Below the pieces are notes generated by a model. That model did no database searches. It worked only from the letters and a program-made list of their open reading frames with translations, and was not told the origin of the DNA. The position numbers and the translations under genes were made by a program. A stretch of DNA of 30,496 nucleotides from positions 1 to 30,496 of the forward strand of contig CAIXRL010000323.1 in NCBI GenBank assembly GCA_903921835.1, written 5' to 3'. Below, piece by piece: positions 1 through 7,960 of this stretch (its first letter is position 1; each line of letters opens with the position of its first letter). Source of the DNA: Candidatus Eiseniibacteriota bacterium (GTDB lineage Bacteria; Eisenbacteria; RBG-16-71-46).

Positions 1-253
1 CGCCTTGCGGCGGCGCTCCCGCCGGCCGCCACGACCGCCGGACCCGTCCGCGCCGCGGCTGCCCACGCCGCCACACCCCGGCGGCCACTCGCCCCGCGGC
101 CCGGGAATCGCGTAGACTCCATGCGATGTCACCCGTCGCTCGCGGCCGCGTCGCGCCTGAAGCCGATGGCGCATCGCCCCGAACGACCCGCGCCCCGTGG
201 TGCGCCGCCCTCGCGCGGCACGCCCGGCTGACCCACACCAGGGAGAATCCCGC
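1..253. other. Upstream region of the dehydrogenase gene
   Basis: No convincing gene is seen here. Plus-strand frame 1 is open from the window edge to about 232, but it is Pro/Ala/Arg-rich and looks like GC-rich filler. A weak -10-like TAGACT lies at 112-117 without a clear -35 element, so I do not call a promoter. The only supported signal is the AGGGAG ribosome-binding site at 240-245, in front of the GTG at 254. Confidence 0.4.
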
Positions 254-2749
254 GTGAAGCATTCGAACCTGTTCCTGACCGACGCCCAGTTCGCGTCCGA
301 ACTCGCGCGCTGCGTGTACTGCGAGGAGAAGCCCTGCACCGAGGCCTGCCCGGCCGACTGCTCGCCGGCCGACTTCATCATGGCGGCCAGGGGCGGTACG
401 AGCGCCGACATCGCGCGCTCGGCGGCGCTCATCATGACCAAGAACCCGCTCGGCGGCGTGTGCGGCGCGGTTTGCCCCGAGACGCACTGCCAGGCCGCGT
501 GTTCGCGCAAGCTCTTCGACCACGCGATCGAGATCCCGTACGTGCAGGCGGCGATCGTGGCGCGCGCGAAGGCGCTGAACGTGATGCCGAAGCTCGAGAT
601 CACGCCGGCCACCGGCAGGAAGATCGCCATCGTGGGCTCGGGCGCAGCCGGCCTTGCGGCGGCGCTGGCGCTGGCGCAAATGGGCTACGAGGTGGACATC
701 CTCGACCGCAACGCGAAGCCCGGCGGCGCGGTCCGCTACATCCCGTCGCACCGCATGGATCCCGCGGTGCTCGACACCGACATCGCCTGGCTGCTCGAGC
801 ACCCGCGCATCCACCTGCATGCGAACAAGCCGGTGGACGACGCCGGCGCGCTGCTCGCGAAGGGCTACGCCGCTGTGCTGCTCGCGGGCGGGCTGCACGA
901 GCCCATCACGCTGGGCATCGAGGGCGAGGCGCTGGCCGTCTCCGGCAACGCCTACCTGGCCGATCCCGCGCGCTGGCCGTCCACCGGCCGCGTGGTCGTG
1001 ATCGGCGGCGGCGCCATCGCCTGCGACTGCGCCACCACGGCGCTCGCCCGCGGCGCGTCCGGCGTCGAGATGGTCACGCTGGAGCAGTGGAACGAGCTGC
1101 CGCTCACTTCCGTGGAGCGCGCCGAACTGCTGGAGCACTCCGTGAACCTCGTGGGCCGCACGCGCGTCATGGCCGTGCTCACCGAGGGCGGCAAGGTGAG
1201 CGGCGTGAAGCTGCAGCGCGTCGCGCTCGCCGCGGGCGAGAAGTTCCACCCGTCCAAAGTGACGCCAGTCGCTGGCACCGAGCAGGTGCTGCCGGGGATC
1301 ACGCAGGTGGTCATCGCCATCGGCAACCGCGCCGGCCTGAAGAGCGACGGCCGCGAGGGCGTGTTCATGGCGGGCGACGCGGCCTGGGGACCCTCCACCG
1401 TGGTCGAGGCCTCGGGCTCGGGCAAGAACGCCGCGATGCAGATGGACGCGTGGATCCGCAGGCAGCCGGTGCCGACGTTCGACAAGCCGAAGAAGGGCCG
1501 CCTGCGCGTCCCCGGTTACGCCGACGTGCCGGTGTCGCTGGAGACCGACTTCTTCGGGCGCCGGATCCCCTCGCCGTTCCTGCTCTCCGCGGCGCCGCCG
1601 ACCGACGGCTACGAGCAGATGAAGAAGGCGCTCGACGCGGGCTGGGCCGGCGGCATCATGAAGACCGCGTTCGACGGCCTGGAGATCCACATCCCGGCCG
1701 ACTACATGCACGCCTTCGACACCGAGACCTACGGCAACTCCGACAACGTCTCGGACCACACGCTCGACCGCGTCTGCGGCGAGATCAAGCGACTGGCCCA
1801 GGAGTACCCCGATCGCCTCATCGGCGGCTCGACGGGCGGGCCGGTCTCGGGTCACGACGCCGAGGACAAGAAGGTCTGGCAGTCCAACAGCCGCAAGCTC
1901 GAGCAGGCCGGCGCCGGCCTGGTCGAGTTCAGCCTCTCGTGCCCGCAGGGCGGTGACGGCACCGAGGGCGCGATCGTCTCGCAGTCGGCCAACCTGACCG
2001 CGAAGGTCATCGACTGGATCATGGAAACCAGCGATCCCGACGTGCCCAAGCTCTTCAAGCTCACGGGTGCGGTGACCTCGGTCGAGGTCATCGTGCGGGC
2101 GGCGAAGGAAGTGCTGGAGCGCTACCCCGGCAAGAAGGCCGGCGTCACGCTCGCGAACTCCTTCCCGACGCTGTTCTTCCGCCCCGGCACCAAGAAGGAG
2201 TGGGACGAGGGCATCGTGGTCGGCATGAGCGGCGCCGGCGTCGCGCCCATCTCGAACCTGTCGCTGGCCTCGGTCGGGCACCTGGGCGTGACGGTGTCGG
2301 GCAACGGCGGGCCGATGGACTACCGCGCGGCCGCGCACTTCCTGGCGCTGGGCGCGAGGACGGTCCAGTTCTGCACGATCGCCATGAAGGAGGGCGTCGG
2401 CATCGTGGGCGAGCTGCACTCGGGGCTTTCGCACCTGATGCAGGCCCGCGGCATCCAGTCGGTCGAGGAGTTGATCGGCCGCGCGCTGCCAAACCCGATC
2501 ACCGACTTCATGGCGCTCTCCCCCACGTTGCGCATTCCGGCGCTCTCGCCGGACCGGCTGTGCGTGTCGTGCGGAAACTGCACGCGCTGCGGCTACCTGG
2601 CCGTGACGCTGGACGAGCGGGGCCTGCCGCGCTTCGACGCGTCGCTGTGCATCGGCTGCAGCATCTGCGCACAGAAGTGCTTCACAGGCGCACTGGCGAT
2701 GCGCGACCGCACGCCCGCGGAGCTGATAGCGAAGGTGGCGGGGATGTAG
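254..2749 (+). CDS. Dihydropyrimidine dehydrogenase-like FAD/FMN iron-sulfur protein (PreT-PreA type fusion)
   Basis: 831 aa from GTG 254, chosen because AGGGAG lies 8 bases upstream and the Cys-rich N-terminus starts right after it; an ATG at 197 would add 19 poor residues. N-terminal cluster domain: Cys20, 23, 28, 32, 36, then Cys70, 74, 79, 83, with Gln98 where DPD uses a Gln ligand. FAD-binding GSGAAG is at about 128-133 and an NAD(P)-binding GGGAIA at about 251-256. A dihydroorotate-dehydrogenase-like FMN barrel spans about 430-750. Two C-terminal [4Fe-4S] motifs follow (Cys770/773/776/779 and 799/802/805/809). The order matches eukaryotic DPD and a fusion of bacterial PreT and PreA, so NAD(P)H-linked reduction of uracil/thymine in the cytosol is the family expectation. 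However, the loop after LSCPQG carries Ser576 where mammalian DPD has its catalytic Cys, so the substrate may differ. No hydantoinase or beta-ureidopropionase gene is nearby. Confidence 0.85.
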   Translation: MKHSNLFLTDAQFASELARCVYCEEKPCTEACPADCSPADFIMAARGGTSADIARSAALIMTKNPLGGVCGAVCPETHCQAACSRKLFDHAIEIPYVQAAIVARAKALNVMPKLEITPATGRKIAIVGSGAAGLAAALALAQMGYEVDILDRNAKPGGAVRYIPSHRMDPAVLDTDIAWLLEHPRIHLHANKPVDDAGALLAKGYAAVLLAGGLHEPITLGIEGEALAVSGNAYLADPARWPSTGRVVVIGGGAIACDCATTALARGASGVEMVTLEQWNELPLTSVERAELLEHSVNLVGRTRVMAVLTEGGKVSGVKLQRVALAAGEKFHPSKVTPVAGTEQVLPGITQVVIAIGNRAGLKSDGREGVFMAGDAAWGPSTVVEASGSGKNAAMQMDAWIRRQPVPTFDKPKKGRLRVPGYADVPVSLETDFFGRRIPSPFLLSAAPPTDGYEQMKKALDAGWAGGIMKTAFDGLEIHIPADYMHAFDTETYGNSDNVSDHTLDRVCGEIKRLAQEYPDRLIGGSTGGPVSGHDAEDKKVWQSNSRKLEQAGAGLVEFSLSCPQGGDGTEGAIVSQSANLTAKVIDWIMETSDPDVPKLFKLTGAVTSVEVIVRAAKEVLERYPGKKAGVTLANSFPTLFFRPGTKKEWDEGIVVGMSGAGVAPISNLSLASVGHLGVTVSGNGGPMDYRAAAHFLALGARTVQFCTIAMKEGVGIVGELHSGLSHLMQARGIQSVEELIGRALPNPITDFMALSPTLRIPALSPDRLCVSCGNCTRCGYLAVTLDERGLPRFDASLCIGCSICAQKCFTGALAMRDRTPAELIAKVAGM

Positions 2750-2770
2750 CGAAACGCGGCGAAGGCAGGC

Positions 2771-2826
2771 GCGGGCGCGAACGGCGCCCGCAGTGAATCG
2801 GGCCCCGGGGCGTGTCCCCGGGGCCC
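2771..2826 (+). terminator. Two consecutive GC hairpins after the dehydrogenase gene
   Basis: GCGGGCG (2771-2777) pairs with CGCCCGC (2785-2791). Nine bases later an 11-bp perfect stem forms between 2800-2810 and 2816-2826 (GGGCCCCGGGG / CCCCGGGGCCC) with a CGTGT loop. They begin 21 bases after the TAG stop. No T-run follows, so this is a terminator-like or mRNA-end-stabilising structure rather than a textbook intrinsic terminator. Confidence 0.5.
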
Positions 2827-2886
2827 GCGGTGTCCTCGGGCCCGGCCGCGGGACGCGACCGCATGCGAACACGGCGCGTGGGGCGG

Positions 2887-3000
2887 GGCCTCGCACGGCG
2901 CGGCGTGGCCCCCGGACGATGGCCGATGCGATCCCGATCGGCGCCGGCGTGCCGCTCCCGGGCGAGCGATGCCGTTGCACCCCGGGCAGCGCGGCATGGC
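2887..3000. repeat. Dispersed ~110-bp repeat, copy 1
   Basis: This stretch is repeated with few differences at 5851-5957. The shared core includes GGACGATGGCCGATGCGATC and CCGATCGGCGCCGG, and similarity ends at GCAGCGC[A/G]GC. It begins 61 bases after the hairpins behind the dehydrogenase gene and lies just left of the ISKra4 relic. I do not recognise a protein in any frame, so it may be the end of a mobile element or a repeat of unknown type. Confidence 0.7.
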
Positions 3001-3022
3001 TGGTCATGACGCGCGTCGGACC

Positions 3023-3280
3023 AACCTCGAGTAGTACTTCCGCACCCACCGCAAACGCATGCACTACGACCGCTTCCGGGCCCGGGGGTTGTTCGTCGGC
3101 GGCGGCGGCGTCGAGGGCGACGGGTATGAGTACGCCGTTGGGTCCCGGTTCGAGAAGGCGGGTGTGCGTTGGAGCCCCGAGGGTGCGCAGAAGACCCTGC
3201 GGCCGCGGCTGTGCATCCTCAATCAGCAGTGGGAGCCGTTCCATCATTGGAGACAGCAGCGCCTCCGCGAGGCCGCCTGA
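3023..3280 (+). pseudogene. C-terminal relic of an ISKra4-family transposase
   Basis: In one frame the plus strand reads TNLE, a stop, then YFRTHRKRMHYDRFRARGLF followed by VGGGGVEG, GSRFEKAGVRWS and a stop at 3278-3280. This resembles the C-terminal part of ISKra4-type transposases, whose usual pattern is YF..N..RM.Y...R..GL.IGSGVVEA...K..G.R.K.SGM.W. The expected GSGVVEA is here GGGGVEG, and an in-frame stop lies just before the Tyr. The N-terminal two thirds are missing. It is a decayed fragment with no function expected. The family assignment is from memory of the motif. Confidence 0.55.
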
Positions 3281-3641
3281 GCTACCTACTCATCCCAGTC
3301 GCACCCGCGCGAGACGGTCGGCATCCCTGTCGCCACCGCTGTCAGGCCGCCGGTCCGGGCGAGTCGCCGGGGACGAGGGCCTGATGAGATCCATTCCCTC
3401 CGGCGGGGGCCGATCTCGGACTCACCGTGAGGGAGTTGGCATCGGGGGCCACCGGCGGGCATATCGCCGCCGCGCACCACCGCAACCAGTTTCGGCGTCG
3501 GCAGGATGACCTGCAGGGAACGCTCTGATCGACCGGGCGCGGGTTGTCGACCTGTCCTCCAGGCGGGGTCAGCTCCCACGCGAGTCCTGCACCCCCCTGG
3601 ACGCCAGCTTGACCTCACATGATCCGCGAGGGTTCACGAAC
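3281..3641. other. Gap with no recognisable gene
   Basis: About 360 bases lie between the ISKra4 relic and the stop codon of the membrane protein gene on the other strand. Short open frames exist on both strands, but none has a ribosome-binding site or a motif I recognise. It is probably residual transposon DNA plus the 3' flank of the 3642-5240 gene. Confidence 0.4.
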
Positions 3642-5240
3642 TCATTTCCCGCCGGTCTCCACGATAACCACGTCCTTGAACTCCGCATAGCGCCGCCCGG
3701 AGGTCACCAGGCTCGGGGCATACTGCTCGAAGTCGAAGTGACTGAGGGGGTCGCTGGCCAGGAGCAAGTACTCGACGCGAGGAAAATCCCTCGCGAGCTG
3801 AGGATGTCCGAGATCCAGGGTGCCGAATTCCTGGCGGAATGGCTTCCACCCGGCCATCCAGCCGCCAATGACCACGGGGTTCCACAGCCAGTAGCGATCG
3901 TGGCGGTTGGGGTAGTCGGTAAAGCCGTCGATCACCTTCTCGGGCGAGTTCAACGCCACCTCCGCCGGAACGACGCTCCGCACCTGGCAATCGATATCGT
4001 TGAACCTCTGCGTCATCTTGAGGTAGTTGAAAAGCGTGTCGGGCGTATGCGTCCACGCCACGACGATGATCGCCGCGACCAACCCCGCTTCCAGCGAACG
4101 CGGCCTGCGGCTATAGATCCCGGCCAGCCACGGGAACCCCACCAGGAAGAGCGCCGCTTCCAGCCGCACCGTGAAATCCCGCAGAATCAGGAAGAGCGCG
4201 ACGGATGCGAGGATGTAGAGCACGTACCGCACCGTCAGTTCACCGGTGGCGCAGTTCCAGAGCCGCCGCCAGAGGGGGGTGCCCTGACCCGTGGCCGGCT
4301 GCTGCGGCCGGACCTGCCAGCAGTGCACCGCGAAGAGCACGCACGCGAGCACGAACGTCGTCCACCTCATTGCAAAGAACAGCCGCTTGAACACCAGCCG
4401 CACCCAGTTCACGTGCGACACGATCGTGTCCAGCGGCATCGAGGCGAGCGACGCCTGGTACGGGACCGTATAGGCGAACTCCTTCATCAGTATCGCGACG
4501 ATCAGCTTCTGGTTCGAGACCGAAGCCACGCCGAAAGCCAGCTCGGAGAGCACCATCGGCACCGCCATGCCCGCCGCCACTCCCGCGGCCGCATATGCCG
4601 TGACGGCCAGCCGTCTCCCCTTGCTTTGCTGAAAATACATCAAGACAAGATAGAGGATCGCGTAGGCGGCGAAGTGAAAACGGAACCAACTGGCTGCGCT
4701 CACCAGCAAGCCCGCAAGAAAGCAGCTCGCCCACCGCGTGCTCCGCAGCATCGACAGTCCCGCCAGCGTCAGCGCGATCGGCAGGATGTCCATGTGCGTG
4801 CTGGCCAAACCCTCCATCATCCAGGGCGTGCCGATCATCGCCAGCAGGAAAGCCGTGCGCACCGGCGCCCCGACATTGAACAGCCGCTGCATCGTGCGAT
4901 CCGCAAAGACCAGCGTCAGAACCGCACCCATGAAAGTCAGGGTTCGTTGCGACACCAGCAGGTTCCCGGTCACGCGCGTGAGCAGGTAGCAGAGCAGCGG
5001 ATTGGCGAACCCCCAGTTGCCGTTGACGCAATAACGGAGCCCTTTGCGCTCCATCAGCAGGCAGTTCATCCCCAGCCCGCGAAAGTCGTTGATATCCGGG
5101 ATGGGCATGAGAAGGTTCACGGTCGCTGCCGCCACGATCAGGGCACCCAGCACCAGCACCCAGCGCTTCCAGGAACCGGGACTCCGCCAGCGAATTCGGC
5201 GCCACAGACTCCCGTCAAGGGCATCCACCGTCGCCATCAT
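3642..5240 (-). CDS. Polytopic membrane protein, GT-C glycosyltransferase-like
   Basis: 532 aa from ATG 5240. A second ATG at 5237 is equally possible and is better spaced from AAGGAG at 5244-5249. Many hydrophobic segments run from about residue 27 to 400. The first is followed by PIPDINDFRG, with acidic residues (Asp49, Asp52) in the first periplasmic loop, as in GT-C enzymes that use polyprenyl-phosphate sugars. A soluble tail of about 110 residues ends in DVVIVETGGK. The family is not certain; it could be a hypothetical membrane protein related to the GT39/GT83 group. It is the last gene of the minus-strand glycan region and is separated from the GT4 gene upstream by an IS1634 relic and a dispersed repeat. 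Function is inferred from fold style and neighbours. Confidence 0.75.
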   Translation of the reverse strand: MMATVDALDGSLWRRIRWRSPGSWKRWVLVLGALIVAAATVNLLMPIPDINDFRGLGMNCLLMERKGLRYCVNGNWGFANPLLCYLLTRVTGNLLVSQRTLTFMGAVLTLVFADRTMQRLFNVGAPVRTAFLLAMIGTPWMMEGLASTHMDILPIALTLAGLSMLRSTRWASCFLAGLLVSAASWFRFHFAAYAILYLVLMYFQQSKGRRLAVTAYAAAGVAAGMAVPMVLSELAFGVASVSNQKLIVAILMKEFAYTVPYQASLASMPLDTIVSHVNWVRLVFKRLFFAMRWTTFVLACVLFAVHCWQVRPQQPATGQGTPLWRRLWNCATGELTVRYVLYILASVALFLILRDFTVRLEAALFLVGFPWLAGIYSRRPRSLEAGLVAAIIVVAWTHTPDTLFNYLKMTQRFNDIDCQVRSVVPAEVALNSPEKVIDGFTDYPNRHDRYWLWNPVVIGGWMAGWKPFRQEFGTLDLGHPQLARDFPRVEYLLLASDPLSHFDFEQYAPSLVTSGRRYAEFKDVVIVETGGK

Positions 5241-5344
5241 TGCTCCTTCTCTGCCAGCTGCACCGCACCGGCTGCGTGGTTCTCCGGCTGTTCCAGCCTG
5301 CGCGCCGGTCGCCACCACCGCGGCCCCCCCGAGGGCAACCTCAG

Positions 5345-5692
5345 GGAAACGAGCAAGATGCTCCTGCGCGCAAGAGCCAGCCCATGATAGTCCAGCGTCC
5401 GCAGTTCGTCGACGAAGCTGCGGCCGCGTTTCAGCCGCACCTCCTGCAGTCGGACCGCGACCGGCGGCGCGGCTGGCTCGGTGGCCGCTTCGAACAACTC
5501 GCGTCGTTCGCTGCCCCAGCGCATCGTCCGCGCCAGTGCCTGCGCCTTCGCGCGACCCCCGGCATCCAGTTCGCCCGGTTGCGCGGCCGTCTCCTGCATC
5601 ACGCGGCCACCGCGCCGCACCGACCGCACCAGGCGCCAGCACGCAGGCGTCTTCCCGTCCTTGCGAGTCCGCGAACGCCGCAGATCATGAGG
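5345..5692 (-). pseudogene. N-terminal relic of an IS1634-type transposase
   Basis: Reading minus, the frame gives RRSRTRKDGKTPACWRLVRS, then VRRGGRVMQETAAQPGELDA, a WGSERRELFE block and VAVRLQEVRLKRGR. This follows the N-terminus of IS1634-type transposases (RR..RKDGK...YW.LVES.R...VVQ..V..LGELDA...RA..LA...RELFE...V.VRL..VR.ERGR.FG). Similarity stops near 5345, and the catalytic DDE domain is absent. Key aromatic positions have decayed (CW in place of YW, FVDE in place of FG..WL). It separates the GT4 gene from the membrane protein gene. Confidence 0.6.
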
Positions 5693-5850
5693 CGTCTCGC
5701 TGCTGCGAATGTCCCGCATCCGAGGAACGCGTCGCGAGGGGTCGGGTCGCCACCACGCGCCCGTTCGCGCACAGCCACCGCACACTGCCAATCACCTGGC
5801 GGTACCGGACCCCCGAAAACAGATCAAGGCGTCGACGAGTTGCGGAACCT

Positions 5851-5957
5851 GGCCTCGCGCGGCGTGCCCCCGGACGATGGCCGATGCGATCCCGATCGGC
5901 GCCGGCTTGCCGCTCCCGGGAGAGCGGGCCACTGCAGACGCCGGGCAGCGCAGCAGG
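5851..5957. repeat. Dispersed ~110-bp repeat, copy 2
   Basis: This is the second copy of the 2887-3000 repeat, in the same orientation. It differs by a 4-base deletion near its start and scattered substitutions, mainly in the last 40 bases. It lies 16 bases from the stop codon of the GT4 gene (5974-7260). Confidence 0.7.
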
Positions 5958-5973
5958 GGAGTGAGCCCGAGGC

Positions 5974-7260
5974 TCAGCTCCGCCCTGCCAGGACCCGCGC
6001 GTAGATCGCTTCCAGCTTGCGTGCCTGCGTCCGCACGTCGAACTCGGCGCGCACCCGCGCCCGCGCCGCTCCGCCCATCCGGCGGCGGGCCGCCGGGTCA
6101 TCGAGCAGGCGCCGCACCGCTTCCACCAGGGAGACGGCGTTGCGCGGTTCGTACAGGAGACCGTTCACGCCATCGTGCACCAGGGACGGAACCGAACCCT
6201 CGCGCGGGCCCACCACCGGGATCCCCTGCAGCATCGCCTCGATGATGACGAGCCCGAAGGGTTCGGGCCGGATGGAGGTGTGCACCGCAAGGTCGGCCGC
6301 CGCGAACAGGTCGGGCAGGTCGGCGCGCTCGCCCGTCAGGATCACGCGGTCGGCCAGGCCCAGGGCTTCGATCCGCGCGTGCAACCGCGCGGCGTAGCCG
6401 GGCTCCACCTCGGCTCCGGGCAGGAGCCAGGTGACGGCCCTCCCGGCGTCGCGCAGGAGACCCGCCGCCTCGATCGCCAGGGCCTGCCCCTTCCATTCCT
6501 GGACGTGCCCCGCGGAAATGAGCAGGGCCCGCGACTCGTCGAGTCCGAACTCGGCGCGCACTTCGGCACGGGGCCGGCGGGGCACGAGCCGATCGACGGC
6601 GATCCCGTTGGGCAGGAGGTCGACCACCGCCCTTCCCCGACAGAACTCCCCGACCTGCAGCATCCGCTCCGGCGTCAGGCAGAGGACCGAGGCGGCAGCG
6701 CGGGCCACGCGGCGAAATGCCGCCGGCGGCGTCTTCCACACCTCGTGCTCATGGGTGAGAAGCGGCGCACCCAGAATGCGCGCGGCGTGAAGCCAGGCGT
6801 AGTCGGTGTGCAACGACGCGTTCACGTGGACGAGGTCGATCCTGCCGTCCGCCAGTTCTGCGAGGCGGGCCCCCTGCCGGACGTCCGCGGTGCGGAAGCG
6901 CCAGGACGCCCGCATCTCCCACGCGAGGCGCCGCAGGCCGGCGCGCTGAGGGCGGACCGACTCGTCGGCGAGAAGTCCGGAAGGCCCGAGAAAGGTGAGC
7001 CCGGAGGCGGACGAAGCGGGCGCCGAATCACCGCTGCCGTGTCGCTCTGCACCCGCCACCAGGAGCGCGGCGGAACTCTCAACAACTCGAACCGGGATCC
7101 CCAGCGCCGCAACCTCATCCACGAACGGCCCCGATGCATGGAAGATCACCTGCGGGCGCCAGACCTCCCGATCGAGGCAGGCAAGAACGTTCACCAGCAC
7201 CCGCTTCGATCCCCCGTAGGAGGCGTACGGACTCTGCTCGACGAAGAGAACTCTGGCCAC
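5974..7260 (-). CDS. Glycosyltransferase family 4 (GT-B fold)
   Basis: 428 aa from GTG 7260, chosen because GGGAGG (7267-7272) lies 6 bases upstream; a GTG at 7263 would be only 3 bases away. The N-terminal Rossmann half opens with ARVLFVEQSPYASYGGSKR, typical of a GT4 acceptor-side Gly loop, and continues with LVHVNAS and LTHEHEVWK. The C-terminal donor domain has LLPNGIAVDRL, the linker AGHVQEWKGQ, GERADLPDLFAAADLAVHTS and the EX7E motif EPFGLVIIE (Glu333/Glu341), which binds the nucleotide sugar and fixes retaining chemistry. It probably adds one sugar to a lipid-linked surface glycan on the cytoplasmic side. Donor and linkage cannot be read from the sequence. Intact and full length. Confidence 0.9.
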   Translation of the reverse strand: MARVLFVEQSPYASYGGSKRVLVNVLACLDREVWRPQVIFHASGPFVDEVAALGIPVRVVESSAALLVAGAERHGSGDSAPASSASGLTFLGPSGLLADESVRPQRAGLRRLAWEMRASWRFRTADVRQGARLAELADGRIDLVHVNASLHTDYAWLHAARILGAPLLTHEHEVWKTPPAAFRRVARAAASVLCLTPERMLQVGEFCRGRAVVDLLPNGIAVDRLVPRRPRAEVRAEFGLDESRALLISAGHVQEWKGQALAIEAAGLLRDAGRAVTWLLPGAEVEPGYAARLHARIEALGLADRVILTGERADLPDLFAAADLAVHTSIRPEPFGLVIIEAMLQGIPVVGPREGSVPSLVHDGVNGLLYEPRNAVSLVEAVRRLLDDPAARRRMGGAARARVRAEFDVRTQARKLEAIYARVLAGRS

Positions 7261-7558
7261 CACCCACCTCCCGCGCGGGCGGGGCGCCGCGGCCCCCCGC
7301 CTGGAACATCGCGATCTGTCCAGCCGGCTCCGGTGGAGGCTGCTCCCGCAAGGCACGACAGCTCTCCGAAAACGCCCGCCAGCGCGGCACAGACGAGCAA
7401 GCCGCCGCAGATCGACTTCGCGAAGAAGAGCGGGAGGGACGCCGGGGCACCGCCGGGAAAGGCCCACAGAAGAACGAGCACTGTACGGCCGGTCGACGAG
7501 CGCGGGCAAGATCACGTCCCGGGATTACGTCCCGGGCAACATCCTCATTCCCATATGG
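7261..7558. other. Upstream region of the GT4 gene, no firm gene
   Basis: A hydrophobic minus-strand frame (start 7481, LPLFFAKSICGGLLVCAALA) runs into the GT4 gene and could be the tail of a lost membrane protein, but it has no ribosome-binding site. A direct repeat ACGTCCCGGG occurs at 7514-7523 and 7527-7536, just before the 203-bp element. The GT4 ribosome-binding site is at 7267-7272. Confidence 0.35.
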
Positions 7559-7761
7559 CCAGCCCGGACGATTCATGAACCGCCAGCCGAGAGCGCGGGC
7601 TGTACGTCAGGCGCAAGAAGATCGGCCGGCCGCGCCGGAACCGTGTTGGAGACACGATGAGGACAGCGGCCGGTCGAGCTTCGGGGTACCCACCGAAGGT
7701 GGGTCCGGATGATGCGCAGATCGTGCTCGCAGGCGACGGGTTCATGAGTCGTCCGGGCTGG
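7559..7761. mobile_element. 203-bp MITE-like element with 22-bp terminal inverted repeats
   Basis: The left end (7559-7580) begins CCAGCCCGGACGATTCATGA. The right end (7740-7761) is its reverse complement with a single T/C difference. The interior is 159 bp and has a plus frame rich in basic residues (KKIGRPRRNR), but no transposase domain. No clear target-site duplication flanks it. One end and the adjoining bases recur at 28818-28854, so this end sequence is shared by at least one other insertion. It may be a MITE or the internally deleted remnant of an IS; the parent family is not assigned. It splits the GT4 gene from the GT2 gene. Confidence 0.7.
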
Positions 7762-7933
7762 ACCCAAATGCTGATTGCCGAGATGCCTGCAGAGGATGTC
7801 GCGCACGAAGGATGCTGGAATCAGTCGCCCTCACCCTCGAACACGTGGACGGAGAACCGCCACCACCGCAGGGTCACCGGAAGCAGCTGGCGGGCGCCGC
7901 GACATCTGCAGGGTCCGGGCTGTCCCCCGTCCC

Positions 7934-7960
7934 GGTCGAGGGTCGAGGGTCGCGGGTCGC
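7934..7960. repeat. Tandem heptamer repeat after a GT2 gene
   Basis: Four tandem copies of GGTCGAG (the third is GGTCGCG, the fourth is cut to six bases) directly abut the stop codon of the GT2 gene at 7961-7963. This is a short slippage-type repeat of no known function. Confidence 0.7.

Noticed and set aside
3609..5387. Long plus-strand open frame (592 codons) opposite the membrane protein
   Set aside because: It is a shadow of the minus-strand gene: Arg/His/Gln-rich, without domain or ribosome-binding site, while the opposite strand shows clear transmembrane segments.
7191..7481. Small hydrophobic minus-strand ORF overlapping the start of the GT4 gene
   Set aside because: It overlaps the GT4 ribosome-binding site and start by 70 bases, lacks its own ribosome-binding site and matches no family I know; at most a remnant.
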